From positions 1-35,738 of the forward strand of contig JAHLKH010000232.1 in the NCBI GenBank assembly GCA_025526915.1: a stretch of DNA of 35,738 nucleotides, read 5' to 3'. Numbering within the stretch: position 1 is the first letter of the stretch; every line of letters starts with the position of its first letter. Made by a program: the position numbers and the translations under genes. This stretch comes from Entophlyctis helioformis (taxonomy: Eukaryota > Chytridiomycota > Chytridiomycetes > Chytridiales > Chytriomycetaceae). Of this stretch, positions 1 through 9,893 are shown piece after piece. A model generated the notes under the pieces. It did not search any database, was not told the origin of the DNA, and saw only the letters and a program-made list of their open reading frames with translations.

Positions 1-1751
1 CACCAGCCACACCCAGCAGCAACATGCGTCGGTCGCTGAAAGCGATCTGCTCAAAGCAAGCCTACTGCGAACCATGGCCGAGAATCATCCCAAGCCAGAC
101 GTTTCGGCAAAAGACCAGCCCTCCACGCCAAAATACAGATATCTCGAGATTACCGAGTCGCCAAGGCTAAGCTCGTCGTCCTTTTTCAGCACCGCCAGCA
201 TGGATGCGCTGCCAAAGATTCCCATCAAAGATCCCAAGACAAAGCAAACGATGCTCAATGCAATTCTGCACGCAGCAGGTAACGGATCGCGCGTGCTCAT
301 GGTTCTCGTTGGTTTGCCGTCCATTCATCCGATCCAAGCAACCATGGAGGCCGAATACACTGACTGTGAAATGCGCATCTCTCTCTCTCTCGTGGACAGA
401 CATCAGCAATCCAGCACGCCCCTTCAAAGTCTGCCGTCAATGGTCAGACCTTGTCGTGCAAGAGTTCTTCCACCAGGGCGAGCTCGAGCAGAAACTCAAC
501 CTTCCTGTGTCGCCCAACATGGACCGCAACTCCACCAACCAGGCCCAAGTGCAGGTCGCGTTCATGGACTTTATTGTCCGCCCGTACTTTGAGTCGCTGG
601 CCGAAGTCTTTCCACGCATGCTCTCGTTTGCAGATATCATCCACGAGAATTCGCGCGAGTGGGAGAGCATGTTGACGCCCATGTCGCCCACAGCCGACGA
701 GCTTGACGAAGAGAACGATGTCGCGACGGACATGCCCAACATCGGCAATGCATCGGCCACATCGGGCACGCCGTCGAGCATGCTGGCCGCTTCGGGCTCG
801 TCCAGCGCGACGGCTGCGACGCCTGCTGGATCAGCATCGCCCTCTGCCATCAAGCGAAAGATTAGCCTCGAGGCCGAGTATTCGGCACCCAATGGCCGTG
901 GCGGGCGGCGGCTGTCCATGGCCGCGGGAACGGTCGAAATCCCCGAAACAGTGGACAAGCTGCTCAACCGGCTCCGTGCGCGCGGCAGTGGCAATGCAGG
1001 CGTCAGCGGAAACTTCCTAGCTCTCAGCGGCGGCGGCAATTCAGCCTTTGGATCGTCGGCCTCGGGCATCCATTTCAGCCACAGCACGACCGCGACTGGC
1101 GCGTTTCGACAAAACTTGCGGGCAGCGGTGGCGTCCAATGGGCGGCCGGGCATGGGTTTCCCTGCAGGCGGCCCAGCTCCTCATGGCAGCATTGGTCAGG
1201 CAAACGCGACAGGAGCAGTAGGCGCTCCTGGCGGACATGGCGTGTACTATGAACGCGGCGGCTCGTTTGGCAACCTGCTCACGCCAACGACACACAACCT
1301 GGCCAAATCGACTGTCGCTCTCGAAGACAGCGACGAGGCACTCGAGGACAATGACGCTCCTTTGGCCGTGGATCATCCATCCGCCTATGGATCGGGTGGC
1401 GGTGGCATCCAACGCGTCACGACACGCCAACGGCGGATCATGTCCATGTTCGACACTGGCGGCCGCGACATGTCTGCACTCTCATCGGCACACCGACTGA
1501 CGCACGACGGCTTTGGCCAGTTCGGCAACAACGAGGAGCGGTCGTATGGCAGCTCGGACCGGCCGGCCCACGCGGTGCACGCCACAGGCAGCAATCCGGG
1601 ATCGGCGGCGGCGGCTGCGAGTGCATCGCCTGTGCCGCGTGACGGTTCTGCGTCGCCGTCACTGTCGGCTACTGGATCGCCGCTCGTCCAGTCCCCTAAA
1701 CGCGCATTTGTTCCACTCAAAAAGGACACCGAGATCAAGCATGCCGACTAA
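1..1751 (+). CDS. Class I 3',5'-cyclic nucleotide phosphodiesterase, C-terminal part (5' end outside window)
   Basis: Hydrolyses cAMP (possibly cGMP) to 5'-AMP and so damps PKA signalling. Two exons are visible: from the window edge to 278 (frame starting at base 2) and 400-1751. The intron 279-399 runs GTAACG to GTGGACAG. Splicing restores the class I PDE motif HAADISNP, whose Asp is a metal ligand in the family. It is followed by EFFHQGELEQ, a PNMDRNS stretch and QVQVAFMDFIVRP, where the invariant purine-binding Gln sits. The HD-type His metal ligands must lie upstream of the window. A spacer of about 60 residues, rich in Ser and Pro, precedes the HAAD motif, longer than in PDE4-type enzymes. 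After the catalytic domain comes a tail of about 370 residues, low-complexity and rich in Ser, Ala and Gly, with no recognised domain. The family call is firm; substrate preference cannot be read from this part. Confidence 0.9.
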
Positions 1752-1874
1752 AATAAACCCACACAGCGTCGAACTCGAGACAGTCTTTGCAGACACTCTA
1801 GTCAGCCCGACTGGCTAGCGAATGGGTCTGGTGGAACAAGAATGGATTTCATTTTGTTTGAAGCAGCTGGACAT

Positions 1875-4236
1875 TTATGTGAACATGGTTGATCCTGTTG
1901 GTGCACATGTCAGCGGGGACTCTCAAGCATGTGTACAGCGACTGGGATTGCAGAGGGGTCACAAAGCCAGCGACTTACGCTTGCCCTTGAGTTTAGACAC
2001 GGCCTTGAGAACGGTGAACAGCGACTGCACGGGCTTGACAGCAGCATCCAGATCGCTCTGCGTGACTTCGAGCACAAGAGCCTCGCAGTTGACTTCCTTT
2101 GAGATGAGCGGCTGCTTGCCGTTGTCTGTGACCCACGGGTGTTGCTATAACGCAAACATGCCACATGTCAGCAAAAGATCGCTGGACGACAGTGGTAACA
2201 GGGGTAAGGATCGCTCACTCTCAACTGCTCCATCTCGATGCGGGTGTCGGGATTCTTGTCAAGCCTGTTTGCGGCAAAACAGCGTGTCAGCCAACACTCC
2301 TGCCCAGGATGAGATGCAAGGCTCTATACTTGCAGTTTCTGGAACAGGTCGAGCAGCAGAGGGTCAATGTCTGCAGGGTATGTAGGTCTGTTGGTGCACG
2401 GAGCGCGTCAGTTTGGCGGATGCGAAAGAGGGACAAGCAGTCTTTGACAAAGTCACATACTCGGCAGTGCGAATGTTTTCGTAGAGATCGAGAATGGTAC
2501 GGCCCGAAAACGGGATCCTGCCGTACAGCATGCAGTAGAGTGTGACGCCAATTGCCCAGATGTCAACGCCCTTTGCTTGAATATTGCCATGCCGCGCTGT
2601 TTGGGAAAAACGGGTCTGGTCTGAGTGTGCCAAGAGTATATGGGACAGAGTGACAATATCCACGCACGGACAAGCCAAACTCACCGGTGCACATTTCAGG
2701 CGAGTAGAAAGCGGGCGAGCCGGCAGACTTGTTGACCGTGCCAGACTCTTTGGTGAAAATCTCAGAGACACCAAAGTCAACAATCTTGAGCACGCCGTCC
2801 TTGGATATCAGCAGATTGTCAGGCTTGATGTCTGTCGATTGCAATCGAGTGCAGCCAGCAGCAGCCACGTCAGCAGAGGCACTCCAACCGCATGCGGATC
2901 AGAGCCGCTCGGCGGGTTGTCGCCATCTTACCGCGATGCACAATATCGTGCTCGTGCACTGTTCCATACACACAAGCGCAAGCGTCAAGGGTCAGCAAAG
3001 CGGCCGATGATGTGCACGACGGATGGAATGCGACGATGAGCACCGAAGCGACGTACAGTACTCGATGCCCAGCAGGGTTTCTCTCAAGTATTTTCTGGAC
3101 AGCTCGACATCCAGCGGCGGTGCAGTGCGATCCAGGCTGACGTCCGTCAGGGCACCACGCTCACAGACCTCAAAGACCATGAACAGCGAGTCCTGGGAGA
3201 ATGCCAGCACGTATCAGGTCCAGCGCTCACAGTCGCAGGCAATGCACGGCAGCGTTGCCATGGACATACGCACCTGGTCTGGATCGTCGAGAACCTCAAA
3301 CAGCTTGACGACGTTCTTGTGAGACAGCTTCTTCAGAATGGCGATCTCGCCACGCACCAGATCGAGAGGATCTGCTGCCTTTGCCGCCTCGAGCGCCGCA
3401 TGGCCGCCGACATCGCCGCCGCCACGACCTCTGCCGCGGCCACGGCCACGGAAGGCGCCGTACAAGCCGCCGTTCTTGAGGGCCTGCTGCTTGCGCAGCT
3501 TGGTCTTGCTGAACTCCTTGATGGCGACGTGCCTGTCGAGCTCGGTGTCGAGGCCGAGGTGGACGATACCGAAGCTGCCAGTGCCGAGCACGCGCTCGAT
3601 GACGTACTGGTTGAGTCGGCGCTGGCCGCTCTCCTCCTCGGTGACCTTGGCGTTGAGGGTTTCCTTGATGGGCTGCGCTGAGTGCCTTGTCATGCTTGCT
3701 AGAGTGCGTATGTGTTCACGGGACGGCCGACAAGACGGACGGGCAGGCAGGCGAATAGGGGCAAACGGCAGGGGAAGCGGCACACAGCCGAGGAAAGAAA
3801 GGCAGCGGGCGGCGGGCGGCGGGCGGCGTCGGCGTTGGCGGGTTTTTGAGCGGCAGGCAATTGGAGGCGAATGCGATGTGGCAGTGAAGACGTGTGGCAG
3901 CGCATGACAGAGGAAAGGCCGACGACGGCAGGATCGAGTCAGTGCGAGTCACACGCCGATGGCAGGCATGAGCTTGTGCGCGTGCGTGTGCGTGTGCGCG
4001 TGCGTGTGCGTGTGCGTGTGTGGCCTATGCTGCCTGCGCTCGCTGCTCTGCAAGCCGTCGCCGAAAGCGACGTGTCTGTGCGATTGCCCCCCAAGCCCGC
4101 TGGGCCATGGCCAGCACATTGTTTGCCACGCACACGGCACACGGCACACAAGGACGCAAACCCCAACTTCTGGCGGCCACTTACTTGGGCTGGCATCTTC
4201 GCTGCTGACGCTCTTGGTGTCGGACTGGTCGGCCAT
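1875..4236 (-). CDS. CaMKK/LKB1-type AMPK-activating Ser/Thr protein kinase
   Basis: Upstream kinase of the Snf1/AMPK pathway by family (Sak1/Tos3/Elm1, Ssp1, animal CaMKK). I splice ten exons: 4185-4236, 3274-3698, 3057-3192, 2932-2958, 2685-2831, 2461-2575, 2334-2387, 2219-2264, 1979-2144 and 1875-1894, giving 395 residues with every phase consistent. Visible motifs are the Gly loop GTGSFG (about 56-61), catalytic Lys in VAIK (78), HRDIKPDN (Asp214), DFGVSE (Asp232) and an activation segment SAGSPAFYSPEMC. An Arg-Gly-rich insert between the Lys and helix C (about residues 98-117) corresponds to the RP insert of CaMKKs. One intron (2265-2333) has a GC donor, GCAAGT. The first exon is joined across a 486-nt intron holding a TG/CG repeat; if that is wrong, translation starts at 3693. 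If the last intron is retained, the protein ends at 1959 instead. Confidence 0.88.
3975..4022. repeat. TG/CG microsatellite
   Basis: Alternating purine-pyrimidine tract built of GTGCGT and GTGTGC units. It lies inside the proposed first intron (3699-4184) of the AMPK-kinase gene. Such tracts can adopt Z-DNA. Long open frames crossing it on both strands encode only Cys/Val or Thr/His runs and are not genes. Confidence 0.85.
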
Positions 4237-4993
4237 GGCGCGCAGTCGGGCTCTCTCTTGGCAGCACGCCGCTTGCTGGATGCGATGCTCGGGGACGTCT
4301 GTGGCGTGCGAGGGCGTTCGCAGGCGACTGCAACGCGGAGAGAGATACGGGGGACGGGCACCGACCGTCTCGCACGAATCGGAAACGCGGCCAAAGCCCA
4401 AGCAGTCGACGCCCCAACATTGCCGTTTTCCTGCCGCGCCGCCGTTGTCGTTTCTGCCGCGCCGCCGCGCTGCCTTTGCTGTCCCGCATCGCGCATCGCG
4501 CCACTGCAAATCTCGGCCAGCCTCCCCACCCAAAAGAAAGCGTCCAAATGTGAAATCGCCCGCAGGCCAAACCGCCGATTGGGCTGGATTTTGCTTTTCG
4601 CTCACGCAGAAACGTACGTCCAGCCGCCGCCGTGTCGACTCGATTCGATTCGAGTTGCAGCCGCCTGTGTGGGGCGGCCTGTCCATCCACCAGGACAAGC
4701 TGCCGTGGATAGCGAGACGCAAGGAACTGACGCATCCATCCCATCCCATCTGTGCCATCCCATCCATCCGATGCATCCTGTTCAACCTGGCGCTGGTCTT
4801 GGCCTGGCTCGGCCCTGTGTGTCTGCCGCTGCTGCGACTGGTGAATCGTCGTGCGAATCGATTCACACAACAACCAACTGCACCCCAACTGCACCGGCAA
4901 CTGCAACCAACACAACTGCAACAACAACGACAACAACCAACTGCACACATCTGCCTCACCGCTCGTCTGGGCCGTCTGCAGCCCTAAGCAAAG
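4237..4993. promoter_or_regulatory. Divergent promoter region between the AMPK kinase and ubiquitin-L40
   Basis: This 757-nt stretch separates two genes read away from each other. It holds an inverted CCAAT box, CCGATTGG, at 4575-4582; an ATCCC-type repeat near 4735-4760; and, from about 4862 to 4975, a CAA/CAACTGCA-rich pyrimidine-poor leader just before the ubiquitin ATG. That leader looks like the 5' UTR of a highly expressed fungal gene. Open frames here give no recognisable protein. Confidence 0.6.
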
Positions 4994-5721
<728 letters not shown>

Positions 5722-6297
5722 GCATGCTTCAAGCGAGCGTGTTGTATCTTTTCTAAACACTCTCCGTCGTACCCCCACAAGCCACTTTTACATTCATTCA
5801 AAGCGCATTGCGCCACTGCTCATTGCTCAGAAGACAACGATCATCACGATAGTATTGCTACACCTAGTTACAGTAGATCAGTTGGCTGCATCATCAGTGG
5901 TTGTTGGATGGGGACCGTCCAACATACAGATTGATCATGGTGCATCCTCACACTGGCAGATCTGAGCGTGAGCCCATCACGATGCGCCAGTCAACATGGA
6001 CGACAACACAGACAACGCCGTCTTTGCATGCCCTCCAGCCGTGTCCTGCCCTTGGCGCGACTCTTGCCGCTGAAGCGTCTTCTTCTTTTGGTGCTGGCTG
6101 CTTTCCCCTGTTGGGCACACTCTGTCCGCTGTCCGCTGTCCCCGACACACAGAGCACAGTCATTGCCATGCCGTGTCTGTCCATCGCAGGAGCATCCCAG
6201 AACCCCATTGGCAAACGGTGATGCAGACGTCATTCGCATCGCCATCCAGACGCGATCATGCTCTTGTCAGCTTGCGCCGCCTGCAATCCCCTGCGAC

Positions 6298-6304
6298 TAT
6301 AAAA
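6298..6304 (+). promoter_or_regulatory. TATA box
   Basis: The sequence TATAAAA lies 790 nt upstream of the next ATG (7095). It is followed by a leader-like stretch and a strong GTAAGC splice donor at 6416. This suggests a transcript with a long first intron leading to the coiled-coil gene at 7322. No transcript data support it. Confidence 0.4.
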
Positions 6305-6674
6305 TGACGGCTGCCATCGAGCCTCTTGCCCACAGTTCTCGCATCTTGACAAACAGCAATCGCTCTCGCTCTCGCACAACGGCCAAGACGAACACACGAC
6401 CCAGACCGCATCAAAGTAAGCACGCACACTGCCTGCCAGACAGTCGCTCTTGTCTCGCCAGCACGCACATGTCCCTTTGCCTCTTGCCATGGCCATCTTG
6501 CCTTCCATCCATCGCGCTGTCTCTGTCTCTCTCGCTCTTGCTCTTGCCATCGACCCTTTGCCTGTTCCCACATCCCAATCGCATGCAGATGCCGTTTGTT
6601 GATTCCCTCTTGCTGCCTTCTTGTCGCATTGGCGTTGGATCTGGCTGGTGGCTCGGCAGCATCGCGAGCAGTCT

Positions 6675-6701
6675 GTGCGGGCTGTGCGGGCTGTGCGGGC
6701 T
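6675..6701. repeat. 9-bp tandem repeat, three units
   Basis: Three perfect copies of GTGCGGGCT in a non-coding stretch upstream of the coiled-coil gene. Confidence 0.8.
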
Positions 6702-6820
6702 GCCGTGACGGGCGGCTGTCTGCAAGAACCGACTGCCGAGCGCGATCTCGCCTGGCACATCCCACGACGCGCGCATCTCTTTCCCTTTCTCTGTCCCCCG
6801 CATCCCTTGCCTTGTGTGTC

Positions 6821-6872
6821 GCTGTCTGCCTGTCGCTGTCTGCCTGCGGCTGTCTGCCTGTGGCTGTCTGCC
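6821..6872. repeat. Tandem repeat with unit about GCTGTCTGCCTG
   Basis: About four imperfect copies of a 12-14-bp unit, GCTGTCTGCCTG with two variable bases between copies. It is intergenic, or within a 5' intron of the following gene. Confidence 0.75.
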
Positions 6873-7094
6873 GTGCTCCTGGACCGTTGGCGCCGTCTGC
6901 ATCCACGAGCATCATTGATGGCCGCGCAGACCGACACTCGACAGCATCACTCCTGCCACGCCGTCTCCCTCTCATCATCCGCGTCTCTCCACTGCATCCA
7001 GCGATCGCCCACAAACACTGACGCGCCGCTCTCACATGCCCTCGCGTGTCCAGCACTCTGCATCGCATCAACACAACCACACTCGCTCTCAACA

Positions 7095-8193
7095 ATGACA
7101 TCCAACAACGAGGTGCGCATCCAGGACTGGCACCGTCTGGCTGCTGTGACCGTGTCTTGCTGTGATGGGTCGACTGGCGCATTGTGGATCACCTTTGGAT
7201 CGCTTGTCTGTGGCATCTCACGCAATGCATTGCATCGACTGACGGCTGTTGTGACTCTGAACTGACGCTGTCCATTCCCTGTGTGTCCACTCTTTGTCTG
7301 CCTCTCTCTCTTGTGCTATAGACCGTATCAAGCAGCTCGAGGAACAGCTTGCTCAGGCACTTTATGTCAACCGCGCCGTCGTCAAGATGGCCATGGCCAA
7401 GGAGGCCGACGACGCGGCAACGATCGCCGCCCTCAAGGCGCAGGTCGCCGTTCTCGAGGAACGTAAGCCTCTTGATGTCGAGAAGGTCGTCTTCAAGACC
7501 GTTGAGATCCAGTCGACGGCGTCACTCGAGGCGATCGCGGGTCTCAATGCGGCACTCGGGCACGCCGCGTCCGCTTTGGTCGACAAGGAAGTCGAGATCA
7601 AGGATGCTCGCATCGCCGCTGCCGCCCTCGCCAGGGGCATCACCAACTTGACGGCCAAGTTCAACCAGGCCAGCAGCAGCCTCGCATCGACCGAGGCCAA
7701 GCTTGCGACCCTCAAGGGCCGCCATGCCGCCGAGATCAAGGCGGCCACCGCCAGTCTAGCCAAACTGGTCAACGAGCTCGAGGCGGCCAAGGCGGCCCTC
7801 GCGGATCGCCCAGCCACGGCCGTCGTCAAGGTCGACTCGGCCACAGAGATCGACGATACCCCACGCACGCCGACCACCGTCTCTGTCCCTGTCGTCTCTG
7901 GACCCATCCTGCCCGCCTCCAAGGAGCTCGACGCGCTCCGCACCGCGTTCCTCACGGCCACAAGCAAGGCTGACAAGGCCATTTGCCACGACGCTCTTGC
8001 AAGTGCTCTCATCGACGGTTTCTGCTCCACCACCACGACAACCACGACCACCACTACGGCATCAACCACAACCACCACCACGAGCGACACCGAGGCCACA
8101 CTCAAGCAGGAGCTCGCAGAAGCCAATCGCGCACTGGGCATCGCCAAGGGATTGATCCTGGCTCTCAAGTCACGCCTTCCTGCCTCGGTCTAG
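7095..8193 (+). CDS. Predicted coiled-coil protein, function unknown (first exon uncertain)
   Basis: The reliable part is the exon 7322-8193, preceded by a CTATAG acceptor at 7316-7321 and ending at a TAG. It encodes about 290 residues. An Ala/Leu/Glu/Lys-rich helical region begins RIKQLEEQLAQAL and continues with heptad-like spacing for about 160 residues. Then comes a Pro/Thr/Val linker, a run of Thr residues (ACC/ACA/ACG codons), and a short helical C-terminus. The acceptor needs an upstream exon that leaves one extra base. Candidates are 6304-6415, which fits in phase with donor GTAAGC but whose ATG overlaps a TATA box, and 7095-7161, which fits in phase with a weaker GTGATG donor. I use the latter ATG. 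No family is recognised; it could be structural or cytoskeleton-associated, but that is a guess. Confidence 0.55.
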
Positions 8194-8481
8194 TCGAGTG
8201 TCTCTCTGCGCTCCTCGTCTCATCCACCACCACCACCACCACGAAGCAGAGCAACAAGAGCAGCAAGCGATCGCTCCACTTCCTGCCAGCATCACTCTCT
8301 CTGCCGTCACTGTACAATGAACCGATTGTGTTCATGCAGCCACTGCTTCATTCTCCCGTTGGCGAGTGGCTTCATGTGGCTTGCATCCACAGACTGCACG
8401 ACAGCACCATGCAGCAACCGCAGCCGCATCGACCGTGTCGAGTGGCTGATCTCGCTTGTGAAGCAGGGCCACCACGACGGA

Positions 8482-8524
8482 CCAATCAGCAGCCCACTCT
8501 CACGGTCAAGACCCAGCCAATCAG
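8482..8524 (+). promoter_or_regulatory. Two CCAAT boxes upstream of the ZIP transporter
   Basis: Two identical CCAATCAG elements at 8482-8489 and 8517-8524, 35 bp apart, about 65-105 bp before the ATG at 8588. They lie in a 394-nt intergenic stretch that otherwise shows only simple CCA-rich sequence. CCAATCA is the core bound by the HAP/NF-Y complex. Confidence 0.6.
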
Positions 8525-8587
8525 CGGCACACTCTCAACGAGCTGACTTGGCTGGCGCTGGCCAACTGTGCTTCACGAATCGACGCC

Positions 8588-9833
8588 ATGCACAGCGGAC
8601 ACGGCCACGACCACGGCAGTCACAGTCATGGCCACAGTCACAGTCACGGCCACGGCCATGCACATGCGCATGCAGACGCTCCTGGCTCAAGCGGCGCTGA
8701 CGACGGCGCATTCGAGGCCACTGCGGTGCTGCTGAGTGTGCTGCGTTATCTGCCCGAATTCATGGGCACGCCGCTCGCCGCCGCATTCTCGACGCTGGCA
8801 GCGGACACCGCCGCCCATCTCGTCTCGTTTATCCTGGCCTTTATCGCATCCATGGGCACGTTCCTCGGCGGCCTCCTGGTGGTCGCTGTCGTCAAGCTCA
8901 CGGGTGCCGACCCGTCGTCGGCGGCGACCAAGCGGCTCATGGGCGTGCTGCAGGCCTTCTCCGCCGGCGTGATGCTGTACATTACGTGCTTTGACCTGGT
9001 GCCTGAATCGGCCGAGGTGCTTGGAAAGACGGACACGATGCTCTGGATGTTTGGCGGTGTTGCCGTCTTTGGTGTCTTGGAAGTGGTGTTGGACGACCAC
9101 GACCACGACGGCGACGACGACGAGCACGAGCACGGCCATGATCACAAGCACGACCACACGACGTCCGCCAAGACGCCTGCCAAGAGCACAGATGGCAAGA
9201 CTCCCAAGAAGCCCGCGACAAGCGCCATCTCCGAACGGGAGCGCAAAGATCTGATGCGCACAAGTCTCATCACGTTCATTGCCCTCGCTGCACACAACCT
9301 GCCCGAGGGTCTGGGCGTGTACCTTTCGGCTCTGACAGACATGCGTCTGGTACGTGCACATGCTCTTCCTGCAATACGTCTGCTTAAGCCATGCATCAAT
9401 GATCGCCCACTGACCTTTGCCCTTGTGTGCACGTCTTTCGCACGTCTTTCCACTGCAGGGCCTTCAACTCGCCGTGGCGATCATGCTGCACAACATTCCC
9501 GAGGGCATGGCTGTTGCCATCCCGCTCTACGCCGCGACAAACTCGTCGCTGAGCGTGCTGTGGTGGACGCTCGTCAATGGCCTTGCCGAGCCGTTCGGCG
9601 TCGTGGTTGGCGGCCTGCTCCTGCATTCGTACCTGACGCCTTTCCTTCTGAGCAGATGCCTCGCTGCGGTTGGAGGCATCATGCTGTGCATCTCGATCCA
9701 CGAGCTGCAGCCCACGGCCATCAAGTACTCTGGCAAGGTCACTGCCAGCGTGTCGTTCTTTGGCGGCATGCTCGTCTGCTTTGGTGCCCTTGAGTGGGTG
9801 AGCTCGTGGTTTGGCGGTGGCCACCACCACTGA
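8588..9833 (+). CDS. ZIP-family zinc/iron transporter
   Basis: Moves Zn2+ (or Fe/Mn) into the cytosol across the plasma membrane, vacuole or another endomembrane. Exons are 8588-9349 and 9459-9833; the intron has a GTACGT donor and splices in phase 0 to 378 residues. The N-terminus is a run of His-Gly/His-Ser pairs (residues 2-31, from HSGHGHDHGSHSHGHSHSHG), and a second His/Asp-rich stretch sits in the cytosolic loop after membrane segment 3 (about 165-185). Segments 4 and 5 carry the paired metal-binding motifs HNLPEG and HNIPEG, characteristic of ZIP proteins, split by the intron. About eight hydrophobic segments are visible. The order of motifs resembles the ZupT/ZRT3 branch rather than plasma-membrane Zrt1/2. 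The protein ends in HHH. Two CCAAT boxes lie upstream. Confidence 0.93.
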
Positions 9834-9893
9834 TCTTATTTTCGAGTAAACGGCTTCCTTCACCTCATCTCCAGATTCGCCCGACGTGTCGGA

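Larger units (their letters stand above)
5722..7094. other. Intergenic region with no supported gene except a possible upstream exon
   Basis: Nothing in this 1.37-kb stretch reads as a conserved protein; the open frames on both strands are short or low-complexity. It contains the 3' UTR of ubiquitin-L40, a TATA box at 6298, a candidate first exon ending in a GTAAGC donor at 6416, and two small tandem repeats (6675-6701 and 6821-6872). A CA-rich leader-like stretch directly precedes the ATG at 7095. Confidence 0.5.

Noticed and set aside
1..278. Phosphodiesterase lacking its His metal ligands taken as a truncated pseudogene
   Set aside because: The frame is open to the first base of the window, so the missing part is outside the window, not deleted.
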